Notes: generated by a model not told the origin, from the letters alone. 64,000 nucleotides of DNA from Desulfuromonas sp. KJ2020 (GCF_024197615.1 NZ_JAKUKE010000001.1:62001-126000), one strand, 5' to 3'. Positions 35,417 to 44,540 are shown, counted from the stretch's first letter. Translations and numbers: made by a program.

Positions 35417-35638
35417 TTATTCCTGCAGGTGCAGCGTCGAGCGCTGGACCGTCTCGCAGTCGCGGCATTTGAAGATGCGCGTGTCGTGCCACCAGGGCTC
35501 TGTCCCCCAGTAGGAGGGATGCCCTTCCGAATCGATGTGTTCGACATCGTTGAAGTTCTTGGATTCTTGGCACTCGGGGCAAAAGAGCCAGACCTTGCCG
35601 TCGACACAGGCCTTGACGAATTCAGCGGGATTGGACAT
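35417..35638 (-). CDS. small protein with two CxxC pairs
   Basis: 73 residues, not recognised by name. Two cysteine pairs, CPEC near residue 20 and CRDC near 58, could bind zinc as a ribbon. The middle is rich in Trp, His and acidic residues ([13 protein letters not shown]). AGGAAGG lies seven bases before the ATG at 35638, and the frame is closed by a stop after HLQE, so it is a genuine short gene. It follows aroC by 34 bases on the same strand and may be cotranscribed. No function can be assigned. Confidence 0.75.
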   Translation of the reverse strand: MSNPAEFVKACVDGKVWLFCPECQESKNFNDVEHIDSEGHPSYWGTEPWWHDTRIFKCRDCETVQRSTLHLQE

Positions 35639-35672
35639 GGAGAACCTTCCTTTCAAATAAAACAGGGGAGCT

Positions 35673-36761
35673 TCAGCGTAGTGGCCGGCGCGTCTTCTGC
35701 TGCAGCAGCAGATCCATAAGGACCAGCGCTGCCATGCTCTCGATGATGGGCACGGCGCGGGGGACCACGCAGGGATCGTGGCGGCCGCGGGCCTTGAGTT
35801 CGACCTCGCGGCCAGAAAAATCGGCGGTGCACTGAGGCTGGCCGATGGTCGCCGTCGGCTTGAAGGCCACGCGGAAATAGATGGGTTCGCCGTTGGAGAT
35901 GCCGCCCTGCACGCCGCCGCTATGGTTGGTGAGGGTGCCGAGGCGCTCCCCCTTGGCCACAAAAGGATCGTTGTGCTGGGAACCGAGCATACGGGCTCCA
36001 TCGAAACCGGAGCCGATATCGAAACCTTTGCTGGCCGGAATGGAGAGCATGGCCGCCGCCAGAGCGGCCTCAAGCTTGTCAAAGACCGGCTCGCCCAGAC
36101 CGGCGGGCACCTGCCGGCAGACGCAGGTGATGACGCCGCCGATGGAATCCTGCTGCTCCCGCGCCGCCAGAATGGCCGCCTCCATGCGTTTGGCTGCTTC
36201 CGCGTCAGGGCAGCGGACGGCGGAACCATCGACCTGGGCGCGGCTGATACGGTCCATATCCACTGTCGGGGCTTGCTCGTTGCCGATGGCGCTGACCCAG
36301 GCGACGATGTCGATGCCATACTCTTCGCGCAGATATTTTTCGGCCAGGGCGCCGGCGGCCACCCGGCCGATGGTCTCGCGGGCGCTGGCCCTGCCGCCAC
36401 CGCTGGCAGCGCGGACGCCGTACTTCATCTGATAGGTGTAGTCGGCATGGGAGGGTCGGGGCACAGCGTCCGTCTCCGTGTAATCTCCCGGCCGGAAGTC
36501 CTTGTTGACCACCAGCAGGCAGATGGGGGTGCCGAGGGTGCGACCCCCCTCAACGCCGGAGAGGATGGCGACCTGATCCTTCTCGTCCCGAGGGGTCGTC
36601 AGCGCGCTCTGCCCCGGTCGACGCCGGTCAAGCTGCGCCTGGATATCGGCTTCGCACAGTGCCATATTCGGGGGGCAGCCATCCACCACCACCCCTACTC
36701 CCGGGCAGTGGGATTCACCAAAGGTTGAAATCCTGAAAAGCGTTCCGAATTGACTCGACAT
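35673..36761 (-). CDS. aroC: chorismate synthase
   Basis: Last step of the shikimate pathway, EPSP to chorismate, FMN-dependent. 362 residues. Motifs: [18 protein letters not shown], the RRPGQS region, [19 protein letters not shown], and [14 protein letters not shown] near the end. AGGAG is five bases before the ATG at 36761; the GTG two codons further up is less likely. Downstream is the small Cys-pair gene. Confidence 0.96.
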   Translation of the reverse strand: MSSQFGTLFRISTFGESHCPGVGVVVDGCPPNMALCEADIQAQLDRRRPGQSALTTPRDEKDQVAILSGVEGGRTLGTPICLLVVNKDFRPGDYTETDAVPRPSHADYTYQMKYGVRAASGGGRASARETIGRVAAGALAEKYLREEYGIDIVAWVSAIGNEQAPTVDMDRISRAQVDGSAVRCPDAEAAKRMEAAILAAREQQDSIGGVITCVCRQVPAGLGEPVFDKLEAALAAAMLSIPASKGFDIGSGFDGARMLGSQHNDPFVAKGERLGTLTNHSGGVQGGISNGEPIYFRVAFKPTATIGQPQCTADFSGREVELKARGRHDPCVVPRAVPIIESMAALVLMDLLLQQKTRRPLR

Positions 36762-37010
36762 CCCCACTCCTGGCGAAAGGCTTCTTCGCCGGTCATTGCC
36801 GGCGAAGATCGCGGTTAAAGGCGGTCTGGACGGATAAAAAAGCTTGCATCCGTCCGTGAAAACCCGATTTAATTACAACGCCCCCTTGAAACTGTCAAGA
36901 AATTAGCGGTAAACCGGGGGAGTAGCCGGAAATCGACGTCGCCCTTCAACCCCGGCCGGCCCGTGTCCGGCGCCGGCGATGGGGCGACCAGCAGCTTGCG
37001 AGGAGGAACG

Positions 37011-37262
37011 ATGAAAATCCGCAAAAAGATTCTCGACTATGAGTACGAAGAAGTCATCGACGTCAAGCACCGCGAACTGATCCGGGTGGCCTGCGCCGTC
37101 GCCGTCGGCTGCCCCGACTGACTGAAAAAGCACTTCGCGGTCGCGAAGGAAGCAGGAGCCAGCGAGGCGGAACTCAAGGAGGCCATGGCCTACGGCATCA
37201 TCGCGCCATCAGGGCGAGCCAAGAACTTCACCCTGCGCATGCAGGAAGAACTCGAATTCTAA
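37011..37262 (+). CDS. AhpD-like selenoprotein (CMD family) with in-frame UGA
   Basis: 83 residues if TGA at 37119-37121 is read as selenocysteine (Sec37). The protein has the carboxymuconolactone decarboxylase/AhpD pattern: ELIRVACAVAVGCPDU, then LKKHFAVAKEAGASEAELKEA. The usual redox motif CxxCxxxH appears as Cys34-Pro-Asp-Sec37-LKK-His41, so Sec takes the place of the reactive cysteine. Reading continues in frame, with AhpD-like sequence, to TAA at 37260. GAGGAGG at 37000-37006 precedes the ATG. A SECIS-like hairpin follows the TGA. Probably a thiol peroxidase or redox protein. Convergent with the Ehr operon, which ends 15 bases away. Confidence 0.85.
37122..37149 (+). promoter_or_regulatory. 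bacterial SECIS-like hairpin
   Basis: Directly after the TGA, CTTCGC (37133-37138) pairs with GCGAAG (37143-37148) around a GGTC loop (37139-37142). The GGU of the loop lies 18-20 bases past the UGA; in E. coli fdhF the loop GGU is at about the same distance. This fits SelB-dependent Sec insertion. Confidence 0.7.
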
Positions 37263-37277
37263 AGCCGCGGCCGCCCC

Positions 37278-38030
37278 TTACAGGCGACCGAGCAGACGCA
37301 GCAGACCGTCCAGCGCCGTGTAGGGGTGCGGCGGACAGCCGGGGATGTAGAGGTCGACGGGGAGCAGATCGCCGAGGCCGTTGTGGCACTCGGGACTGCC
37401 ACGGAAGGGACCGCCGCCTATGGCGCAGGCCCCGGAAGCGATGACCAGCTTCGGTTCGGGCATGGCGGCGTAGGTGTCGAGCAGGGCGCTCTTCATGTTT
37501 TCAGTGACCGGCCCGGTGACCAGAATACCGTCGGCATGGCGGGGCGAGGCGACGAACTGGATGCCGAAACGGCCCAGGTCAAAGACCAGGGTACCGAGTA
37601 CGTTGAGGTCGGCTTCGCAGGCGTTGCAGCCGCCGGCGGAGACTTGCCGCAGTTTCAGGGAGCGCCCGAACAGTTTTTTCATGCGGGCGTCGAGGGCTTC
37701 CGCCAGCGGGTAAACGTCCGCGTCGACCACCAGCCCGTCGCGGCGGCGGGACGCCAGCCGATAATCGCCACTGAAGGAGAGGGCGTCGTGCGTACAGGCT
37801 GTGCAGTCGGCGCAGAAGAGGCAGAGCCCCATATCGACCGCCACTTTGCCCTCCCGCCGCTGCACGGCGCCGTAGGGGCAGCCGCGCAGACAGTCGTCAC
37901 AGCCGGAGGGGCAGCGCTCCGGCTGCAGACGGGGCAGCCCACGAAAACGCGCCGGCAGCACCGGCTCTTCCTTGGGGTAATTACCGGTCCGATAGCCCTG
38001 ACGAAAGCGTTCAGCAATAATCTTCAACAT
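37278..38030 (-). CDS. Ehr complex: ferredoxin domain fused to NuoB-like small subunit
   Basis: 250 residues, membrane-associated on the cytoplasmic side. Residues 35-90 form a two-cluster ferredoxin domain (CPSGCDDCLRGCPYG and CLFCADCTACTH). The rest is a hydrogenase small subunit/NuoB domain that keeps the proximal cluster ligands: GGCNACEAD, SGACAIGGG and IPGCPPHP. In E. coli formate hydrogenlyase these two parts are separate proteins (HycF and HycG); here they are one chain. Start ATG at 38030 follows GGAGAACGAGCG, 20 bases after the large-subunit stop. The longer open frame to 39062 runs through the large-subunit gene and is not used. Confidence 0.88.
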   Translation of the reverse strand: MLKIIAERFRQGYRTGNYPKEEPVLPARFRGLPRLQPERCPSGCDDCLRGCPYGAVQRREGKVAVDMGLCLFCADCTACTHDALSFSGDYRLASRRRDGLVVDADVYPLAEALDARMKKLFGRSLKLRQVSAGGCNACEADLNVLGTLVFDLGRFGIQFVASPRHADGILVTGPVTENMKSALLDTYAAMPEPKLVIASGACAIGGGPFRGSPECHNGLGDLLPVDLYIPGCPPHPYTALDGLLRLLGRL

Positions 38031-38050
38031 CGCTCGTTCTCCATCCCCAC

Positions 38051-39562
38051 CTACAGATCGATACCGCAGTAGGAAAGATTGAAACTCTTGTTGCACAGGG
38101 GAAAGTCGGATATTTGTTCTTCGCGCAGGGCCATGGCCAAACCGCTCCAGTTGCGGAAGGAGGGGTCCACGACCTTGTAGCGGGAAAACCGGCCGACGGC
38201 ATCGGTCAGAGCCACATGCACGATTTCGCCGCGCCACCCCTCCGTCAACGCTACGGCCAGACTGTCCGGCGCCAGCGGAGCCACCTCGGCCCGCGTCGCG
38301 CCGGCGGGCAACCGGCTGAGCCAGTACCGGATCTGTTTGATGGAATCGTAGATCTCCCGCCGACGCACCTGGGCCCGGGCGAAGACATCCCCGCCTTCCT
38401 CTATGACCACATGATCGAAATCGTCGACATAGGCGCCGACCGGATGATGGATACGGGAGTCGATGGCCAGCCCGCAGGCGCGGGCCGCCATGCCGACCAG
38501 ACCAAGGGACTCGGCGTCCTCGGTAGCGACCTTCCCCGTCCCCTCCAGTCGGGCCAGGGCCGAGGGACTGTCGAAGAAGAGTTCGATCGCCCCCCGCGTA
38601 TCCTGTTCGATTACAGCCAGGCGCTGCAGAAGGTGGGCGACCAGCACCGGCTCGGCGTTGAAACCAACCCCGCCAGGACGAATCATCCCACGCCCGAAAC
38701 GGCTGCCGCACAGTTCGGCACTCAGGTTGAGATAATCGCCGCGAATGCGGCCGCAGAAGCTGGCCGTCGGCAGAAAGCCCACATCCCCGGCAAGCGCGCC
38801 GATGTCGCCGACATGGTTGGCCAGACGCTCCAGCTCCAGCGATACCGCCCGCAGCACCTGCCCTTTCGGCGGCACCGCACAACCGCTTAAGGCCTCCAGC
38901 ACTTGGCAGTACGCGGTGGCGTGGCCGATGGTCGTGTCCCCGGCCGCCGCCTCCAGCTGAGGCAGAGTGCTGGCCTGCGGACCGCCGCGCAGCAGGGCTT
39001 CGAGTCCCCGATGCTGAAAACCGAGGGAGATCTCCAGGTGCATGACCTTTTCGCCATGGCACTGAAAGCGGAAATGCCCCGGCTCGATCACCCCGGCATG
39101 CACCGGCCCGACGGCGACTTCATGCACTTCCTCCCCTTCAACCCGGTAGAATTCCATATCCCCCGGCACCGGATGCTCCCCCGCCGCCCGGCCCCAGGCA
39201 TCCCGTCCGGGCACCCAGGATGAATGGAAACGCACCGGCTTGAGCCAGGGATGGCCTTCGGGCACCACGCCAAACTGTTCGGCGAGCTCCCGCTCGAAAA
39301 GATGCAGCTGGGGGATTTCCGGGGTCAGGGAAGGGAAACGGTAGCCGACCCGTGACCGCAGCAGATGCAGCTCTCCCTTCCAGTCGTGCGCGATCAGGGC
39401 AAAGAGTTCCACCTCGCCGGCCGCCGCCAAGTGCCCGAAGTAGGCGGCCACCCTCCCTTCCTGTTCCATATCGACCTTCAACCGGGGGCCGAAAGCCTCA
39501 TAGTCGAGAACGGGGATCTCATCGAGCGGCACAGTCCCGCCATTTTTCACGATGGGCATCAT
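38051..39562 (-). CDS. Ehr complex: NuoC-NuoD-like large subunit without Ni ligands
   Basis: 503 residues. Residues 1-150 resemble the NuoC/30-kDa domain (HLFERELAEQFGVVPEGHP), and 155-503 the hydrogenase large subunit (GFQHRGLEALL, RAVSLELERLANH, DPSFRNW, DFPLCNKSFNLSY). The two CxxC pairs that hold nickel in group 4 hydrogenases are missing: where they read xCGIC and LCYAC, this protein has Ala207/Thr210 and Ser497/Gly500. It therefore cannot build a normal NiFe site. This is the defining trait of Ehr (energy-converting hydrogenase related) complexes. Start overlaps the preceding stop (ATGATG) with GAGGTGAAC upstream. No hydrogenase maturation genes are nearby. Confidence 0.9.
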   Translation of the reverse strand: MMPIVKNGGTVPLDEIPVLDYEAFGPRLKVDMEQEGRVAAYFGHLAAAGEVELFALIAHDWKGELHLLRSRVGYRFPSLTPEIPQLHLFERELAEQFGVVPEGHPWLKPVRFHSSWVPGRDAWGRAAGEHPVPGDMEFYRVEGEEVHEVAVGPVHAGVIEPGHFRFQCHGEKVMHLEISLGFQHRGLEALLRGGPQASTLPQLEAAAGDTTIGHATAYCQVLEALSGCAVPPKGQVLRAVSLELERLANHVGDIGALAGDVGFLPTASFCGRIRGDYLNLSAELCGSRFGRGMIRPGGVGFNAEPVLVAHLLQRLAVIEQDTRGAIELFFDSPSALARLEGTGKVATEDAESLGLVGMAARACGLAIDSRIHHPVGAYVDDFDHVVIEEGGDVFARAQVRRREIYDSIKQIRYWLSRLPAGATRAEVAPLAPDSLAVALTEGWRGEIVHVALTDAVGRFSRYKVVDPSFRNWSGLAMALREEQISDFPLCNKSFNLSYCGIDL

Positions 39563-40983
39563 GCGTTCACCTCCAGCAGAGCGGCGGCATCCCGCAGCAG
39601 GCGCTGCAGGGGCTCGGGCAGATAGAGCCCCAGCACCAGCACGACCAGCAGCAGGAAGAGGGGCGGCGCCACCAGGGGCAGCCGATCCGGAAAATACACC
39701 TGCTCCACATCCGCCTCCCCCTGGGTCACGGCCAGCACCGTGGCCCCCATGCCGATAAAGATGACAGCCAGCAGCACGAGCACCACAGCGCCCACCCACA
39801 TCTGGCCAGCGGCGAAGATGCCGCGCAGCATGGTGAACTCGCTGAGGAAAGGGCCGAAGGGGGGCGAGCCAGTGATGGCCAGAAAGCCGGCCAGAAAGAG
39901 GGCGCTGGAGACAGGTAGTACCGAAAGCGCGCCCCGCACATCCTGCAGGCGCTTGCTGGCAAAGGCCCGGTGGATATTGCCGGCACAGAGAAAGAGACAG
40001 CCCTTGGTCATGGCGTTGTTGAGCAGATGCAGCAGAGCGCCGAAGGTGGCCAGACCACCGATACCGACCCCCAGCGCCAGCAGCCCCATGTGTTCGACGC
40101 TCGAATAGGCGAGCAGACGTTTGATGTCGCCCTGCCGGACCATAAAGATGGCTGCCAGCAGCAACGAGAGCAGGCCCATGCCGAGCAGCATCTGTCGGGC
40201 CAGGGCCAGATCGCCGGCCGCTCCCATCAGCTGCACTCCGCGCAGGATGGCGAGAAAGGCCACGGAGGTCAGACCGCCGGCCAGCAGGGCGCCGACCAGA
40301 CCCGGCGCCTCGCCGTAGGCATCGGGCTTCCAGCTGTGCAGCGGCGCCAGCCCCATCTTGGTGCCGAAGCCGACCAGCAGAAAGACGAAACCGGCATGCA
40401 GCCAGGGGCGGGCCAGGGTTGGCCCCGCCGCCAGCAGCGCATCGAGCTGCAGGCTGACCGGGACCCCGTTGCCGAGAGCCGCATAGGCGACGAAGAGGAT
40501 GCCGACCATGGCCAGGGCAATGCCCACCGAGCAGAGAATGAGATATTTCCAGGTCGCTTCGATGGAGAGGCGGTTGCGATTGTAGTAGATCAGCGGAGCA
40601 CTGGCGATGGTCGTCGTCTCCACCGCCACCCACAGCAGCCCCAGATGACGCGCCGCCACGGCCAGGGTCATGGCCGTCAGAAAGATCAGCAGGCAGGCGA
40701 CCATCAGGCGGTTCCCCCGTTCCGCATGCAGGTTGAGATAGGCAACGGCGTAGAGGGAACAGGCCAGGTAGAGCAGACTGGTCGCCAGCAGGACCAGCTG
40801 GGAGAGGGCATCGAGGCCGAGCCAGGGCGTTGCGGCAGGGGTCCCCTGACTGACCACGACGACGGCCAGCGCGAAGTGCAGGACACCGCTGACCGGCAGC
40901 AGCCAGCTCCGCACCCGGAAGGAGGGCAGCGCCACCGCCAGGGCGGCCAGGGCCAGGGGGAAACAAATCAGCAACATCAGCAT
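39559..40983 (-). CDS. Ehr complex: HyfF-like antiporter-type membrane subunit
   Basis: 474 residues, about fourteen hydrophobic segments; NuoL/M/N family. Ion-channel residues are in place: Glu in LLWVAVETTTIASAPLIYY and Lys in GFGTKMGLAPLHSWKPDAYGE, then the second half-channel Lys in IKRLLAYSSVEHMG. Closest in order and length to HyfF. One of three such subunits in this operon. It begins 4 bases after HyfE-like and overlaps the large-subunit start by 4 bases. Confidence 0.88.
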   Translation of the reverse strand: MLMLLICFPLALAALAVALPSFRVRSWLLPVSGVLHFALAVVVVSQGTPAATPWLGLDALSQLVLLATSLLYLACSLYAVAYLNLHAERGNRLMVACLLIFLTAMTLAVAARHLGLLWVAVETTTIASAPLIYYNRNRLSIEATWKYLILCSVGIALAMVGILFVAYAALGNGVPVSLQLDALLAAGPTLARPWLHAGFVFLLVGFGTKMGLAPLHSWKPDAYGEAPGLVGALLAGGLTSVAFLAILRGVQLMGAAGDLALARQMLLGMGLLSLLLAAIFMVRQGDIKRLLAYSSVEHMGLLALGVGIGGLATFGALLHLLNNAMTKGCLFLCAGNIHRAFASKRLQDVRGALSVLPVSSALFLAGFLAITGSPPFGPFLSEFTMLRGIFAAGQMWVGAVVLVLLAVIFIGMGATVLAVTQGEADVEQVYFPDRLPLVAPPLFLLLVVLVLGLYLPEPLQRLLRDAAALLEVNA

Positions 40984-40987
40984 CGTG

Positions 40988-41626
40988 TTATTCCTTCAGA
41001 ACGGACAGCCTAGTGGTATCCACGGTGGAAAACTCCCGGTTGATCTGGTTGATCACAATTCCCATGACAAATACCGCGACGAGCAGATCAAGCAGCACCC
41101 CCGCTTCCACCACCAGGGGCATCGCCTCGCTGAGCAGGATGCTGAAAATGAAGATGCCGTTTTCCAGCATCAGATAGCCGAGCACCTGGGTGATGGCCTT
41201 GCGCCGCGTCATCAGCAGCATGAAGCCGGCAAAGAGGGTGGCCAGAGAGGTGGGGACGTAGAGCCCGCCCTGATGCTCCGGCAGCAGCGGCAGAAAATCA
41301 GCAAAGATAAAAGCTCCGGCCGTGAGCATGGCGCCGATGATCAGGGTGGGAACGAAACCGATAAGCGCCTCGACCTCGCGACGGATGCGTACCTCCCGGA
41401 TGGCCCGCAGCAACAGCCAGGGGATGAACACGCCCTTGAGGAGAAAGGCGGTCGCCGTCAGCATCAGGGTGTGCCAGGAAATCCCGTGGGCCAGAATCGG
41501 CAGCAGCGCGATGAGGGCGCCCTGCAGAGCCACGACCCGAATGCAGGCCACCAGGCGGGCGCTGCCCAGAGTGAAGAAGTTGATGAGGATCACCAGTAGC
41601 AGGCAGAGGTTGCTCAATTCAATCAT
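40988..41626 (-). CDS. Ehr complex: HyfE-like membrane subunit
   Basis: 212 residues, about seven hydrophobic segments; similar to HyfE, whose C-terminal half resembles NuoK. Seen: AFLLKGVFIPWLLLRAI near 60-77 and a NuoK-like QVLGYLMLENGIFIF near 145, with a Glu (LEN) in the membrane, and EAGVLLDLLVAVFVMGIV with a second acidic residue. These carboxylates are placed as in the proton path of complex I. Between the NuoH-like and HyfF-like genes. Confidence 0.85.
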   Translation of the reverse strand: MIELSNLCLLLVILINFFTLGSARLVACIRVVALQGALIALLPILAHGISWHTLMLTATAFLLKGVFIPWLLLRAIREVRIRREVEALIGFVPTLIIGAMLTAGAFIFADFLPLLPEHQGGLYVPTSLATLFAGFMLLMTRRKAITQVLGYLMLENGIFIFSILLSEAMPLVVEAGVLLDLLVAVFVMGIVINQINREFSTVDTTRLSVLKE

Positions 41627-41638
41627 GGGTCGTAACTC

Positions 41639-42550
41639 CTAACGCAGCACCAGCACCAGGGCAAAAATCGAAATCAGCATGGTGCCGATGAGCACCTGAG
41701 GGACACGCACCAGGCGCAGACGAGCCATGGTCGATTCCACCACGCCGATCAGCACGGCCAGCAGCAGCAGGCCGCCGAGGTAGACGCCCCCGTCCAGCAG
41801 CGGGCTGCCCGTCTCAAAGGGCAAAGCCAAACGGACGACAAGAGAGCCCAGCACCATCAGTTTGAGGGCGGCGCCGTACAGGACCATGCCGAAAGCCGGG
41901 CCGCTGTGATCGAGCACCATGACCTCGTGGATCATCGTCAGCTCGAGGTGGGTATTGGGATCGTCGAAGGGAATGCGGGAATTTTCCACCAGCAGCACAA
42001 CAAAGAGGCAGACGGTGATCAACCCCAGCGAGGCCGCCCCCCCTCTCCAGGAGGAGCCGAGGCCGCTGCCGAGCAGGGTCCCCAGAGAAAGACCATCGGC
42101 CAGACGGGCCAGGACGATGAGGGAAAAGAGCAGGGTCGGTTCGGCCAGGCAGGAGAAAGTCACCTCGCGGGCTGCCCCCATCCCCTCAAAACTCGAACCC
42201 GTATCCAGGGCGGCGGAGGCCACGAAAAAACGGGACAGCCCAAAGAGATAGACAAAGAGGATCAAGTCCCCCTGAAAAGAGATGGGCGCCGGCAGGGCGC
42301 CGAAAGGCAGCAGGAGGGCGGCCAGAATCGGCACGGCCAGCCCGACCACCGGTCCGGCCAGAAATACCCAGGTGGTCGTGTGGCTGAGGACGAACCCCTT
42401 GCGCCACAGGCGGGCCAGGTCATAGTAGGGTTGCAGCAGGGGTGCGCCCTGCCGGCCGGCGAACAGAGCCTTGGTGCGGGTGATCACCCCCTGCAGCAGA
42501 GGCGCAAACAGCAGCAGAAGCGCCAGGTGGACCAGAACATTGACAAACAT
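41639..42550 (-). CDS. Ehr complex: NuoH/HyfC-like membrane subunit
   Basis: 303 residues, about eight hydrophobic segments. Family features: LLQGVITRTKALFAGRQGAP at the N-terminus (the amphipathic helix contact), QPYYDLARLWRKG, REVTFSCLAEP, and VENSRIPFDDPNTHLELTM with conserved acidic residues of the quinone-chamber/E-channel region in NuoH. GAGGAGGCTTCG precedes the ATG at 42550. It links the peripheral arm to the ion-pumping subunits. Confidence 0.9.
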   Translation of the reverse strand: MFVNVLVHLALLLLFAPLLQGVITRTKALFAGRQGAPLLQPYYDLARLWRKGFVLSHTTTWVFLAGPVVGLAVPILAALLLPFGALPAPISFQGDLILFVYLFGLSRFFVASAALDTGSSFEGMGAAREVTFSCLAEPTLLFSLIVLARLADGLSLGTLLGSGLGSSWRGGAASLGLITVCLFVVLLVENSRIPFDDPNTHLELTMIHEVMVLDHSGPAFGMVLYGAALKLMVLGSLVVRLALPFETGSPLLDGGVYLGGLLLLAVLIGVVESTMARLRLVRVPQVLIGTMLISIFALVLVLR

Positions 42551-42560
42551 CGAAGCCTCC

Positions 42561-44540
42561 TCAACCACCGGCGATTACCATAAGCAGGGTCAGCAGGGTC
42601 AAAGCGATATAGAGCAGATAAAAAGCGGGTCTGCCGTTCTGCAGAAAACGCCGCAGCAAGGTGAAAAGCCAGGCCAATCCCTGACTGAGCGGCAACAGGA
42701 AACGGTCGAGCACGGCGTCCGGCGTGTGGCTGGAAAAGCCCGTTTTTGCCGGAAAAAGACCCTTGGGGGGCTGTTCATGGCGACTTGTCCACAGCCCACC
42801 CCGGAAAAGCCCAACCAGCAGGTCGGCAAAGGAAGAGGCGCTGTACTGCATGCGAGGGGCTGGGAATTGGTAACCGCACCCCCAGGTAGCCACCCGCGGG
42901 GCCCCGGCATGGCCGCGTCGTTGCAGCCAGAGCCACAAACCGGCCAGCGTCAGCAGCAACAAAATAGCCACCAGGCTGAGGCGGGAGAGCGGCGCTAGGG
43001 GCGCTTCCAGCTCCAGTCCTGCGACCTGCGTCGACCAGACCGCCGCGGCCTGCTGCAGCAGGGGGGCGAAGGTCCAGGGGAGCAGGCCGATCCAGGCGCA
43101 GGCCGTCAGCAGAGCGAGCATGGGCAAACGCATGGACCAGACCGCCGGCTTGGCCGTGGCCGCCTCGGGGCACCGAGGTTCTCCTAAAAAGACCACGCCG
43201 AAGACCTTGACAAAGCAGGCCACCGCCAGTGCGCCGATGAGAGCCAGGACCGGCGCGACCAGCACAGCCCATGGACCAACGGCTCCCGTCCCCTTGAGCG
43301 AATCGAAAGCGCCCAGGTAAATCAGCCACTCACTGACAAAACCGTTGAGAGGAGGCAGCCCGCAGATGGCGACGGCACCGCCGAGAAAACAGACGGCCGT
43401 CCAGGGTAGACGCCGGAACAGTCCCCCCATGTGATCCATCTCGCGGGTTCCGGTAGAGTGGATGACCGCCCCCGCCGCCAGAAACAGCAGGGACTTGAAG
43501 AGACCGTGATTGACCGTGTGCAGCAGCGCCCCCGAAATTCCCAGCAGGATCATGGCCGGCTGCTCAAACGTGCGGCCGAGCAAGGCGATGGCCAGGCCGA
43601 TGACAATGATGCCGATATTCTCGACGCTATGGTAGGCGAGCAGGCGCTTGATGTCGTGCTGGGCCAGGGCCAAAGCCACCCCCAGCACGCCGGATAGCGC
43701 CCCGAGCACCAGCAGCCCCACCCCCCAGCTCAGAGGAATGTCGGCGTAAAAGGAGGTCAGGCGCACCAGGCCGTAAATGCCGGTCTTGATCATGACCCCC
43801 GAGAGCAGCGCCGAGGCATGGCTGGGGGCGGCGGCATGAGCGCCCGGCAGCCAGATATGCAGAGGCATGATGCCAGCCTTCAGGCCGAATCCGAAAAGAC
43901 CGAGCAGAAAGATCGCCGTGCCGGTACCGGCAGAGGCGAGGGTGGCCGCCGCCGGAAAGGCGAAGGAGCCGACCACAGCCGCCAGCAGGGCGAAGAGGGC
44001 AAAGAGGGCCAGGGTGCCCGTGTGGGTCGCCGCCAGATAGATCAGACCGGCCCGCCGGCTGTCCTCCTTGTCATCTTCGGTGGTAATGAGAAAGAAGCCG
44101 GCCAGGGCCATGGCTTCCCAGGCGAAGAGAAAGAGCAAGCCGTTTTGCGCCGTCAGCACCAGCATGAGAGCGCCGGCGATCAGGCCGTAGAAGAAGCGTA
44201 ATTTCTGCGCGCTGGCCCCATGCCGTCGCTGGGGCCAGTAGCCGAGACCATAGACCGCGCCGGCACTGACCACCAGATAGAGCGGCAGGAGAAAAACGGC
44301 GGAAAGGGCATCGAGCTGCAGCACGAATTCGGCACCGGGCACCCCCCAGGGCAGCCGCAGACGATTCGTGGTCGGCGCCAGCAGGGCCATAATTGCGGCG
44401 GCCAGACCGCAGGTCGTTCCCAGCAGGGTCAGCAGGCAGCTCAAGCGCTCTCCCCAAAGGGCCTGGCGCCGGGCCATCAGGCCGGGCAGCCCGGAAAAGA
44501 GCAGCAGCAGGATCCCGGTCAGGAATAATCCCATGGTCAT
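42561..44540 (-). CDS. Ehr complex: HyfB/NuoL-like subunit, copy 2
   Basis: 659 residues, many hydrophobic segments. Channel residues: Glu in FLFAWEAMALAGFFLI, Lys in FGLKAGIMPLHIWLPGAH and SGVMIKTGIYGL. The family helix SHASALLSG is present. A soluble stretch with CGYQFPAPRMQYSASSFADL near 580 is typical of HyfB. The start at 44540 overlaps the stop of copy 1 (ATGA) and has GGGAGGGGGG upstream; the longer open frame runs into copy 1. Similar in domain plan to the adjacent copy, probably an old duplication. Confidence 0.88.
   Translation of the reverse strand: MTMGLFLTGILLLLFSGLPGLMARRQALWGERLSCLLTLLGTTCGLAAAIMALLAPTTNRLRLPWGVPGAEFVLQLDALSAVFLLPLYLVVSAGAVYGLGYWPQRRHGASAQKLRFFYGLIAGALMLVLTAQNGLLFLFAWEAMALAGFFLITTEDDKEDSRRAGLIYLAATHTGTLALFALFALLAAVVGSFAFPAAATLASAGTGTAIFLLGLFGFGLKAGIMPLHIWLPGAHAAAPSHASALLSGVMIKTGIYGLVRLTSFYADIPLSWGVGLLVLGALSGVLGVALALAQHDIKRLLAYHSVENIGIIVIGLAIALLGRTFEQPAMILLGISGALLHTVNHGLFKSLLFLAAGAVIHSTGTREMDHMGGLFRRLPWTAVCFLGGAVAICGLPPLNGFVSEWLIYLGAFDSLKGTGAVGPWAVLVAPVLALIGALAVACFVKVFGVVFLGEPRCPEAATAKPAVWSMRLPMLALLTACAWIGLLPWTFAPLLQQAAAVWSTQVAGLELEAPLAPLSRLSLVAILLLLTLAGLWLWLQRRGHAGAPRVATWGCGYQFPAPRMQYSASSFADLLVGLFRGGLWTSRHEQPPKGLFPAKTGFSSHTPDAVLDRFLLPLSQGLAWLFTLLRRFLQNGRPAFYLLYIALTLLTLLMVIAGG

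Noticed and set aside
37011-37262. Reading the TGA at 37119 as a nonsense mutation (pseudogene)
   Set aside because: The frame continues with family-like sequence after the TGA, the TGA is at the reactive-cysteine position, and a SECIS-like hairpin follows at the right distance.
37278-39062. A 594-codon frame ending with the small subunit
   Set aside because: The part before 38030 is a shifted reading of the large-subunit gene; only 37278-38030 has iron-sulphur motifs.
38051-39562. Calling the Ehr large subunit a NiFe hydrogenase
   Set aside because: All four nickel-ligand cysteines are replaced and no hyp or hydrogenase protease genes are present in the window.
38051-40966. A single 971-codon reading frame covering two Ehr genes
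   Set aside because: Its first half is a non-biological reading of the HyfF-like gene (Gly/Arg/Ala-rich, no motifs); the real large-subunit start is the ATG at 39562 with its own ribosome-binding site.
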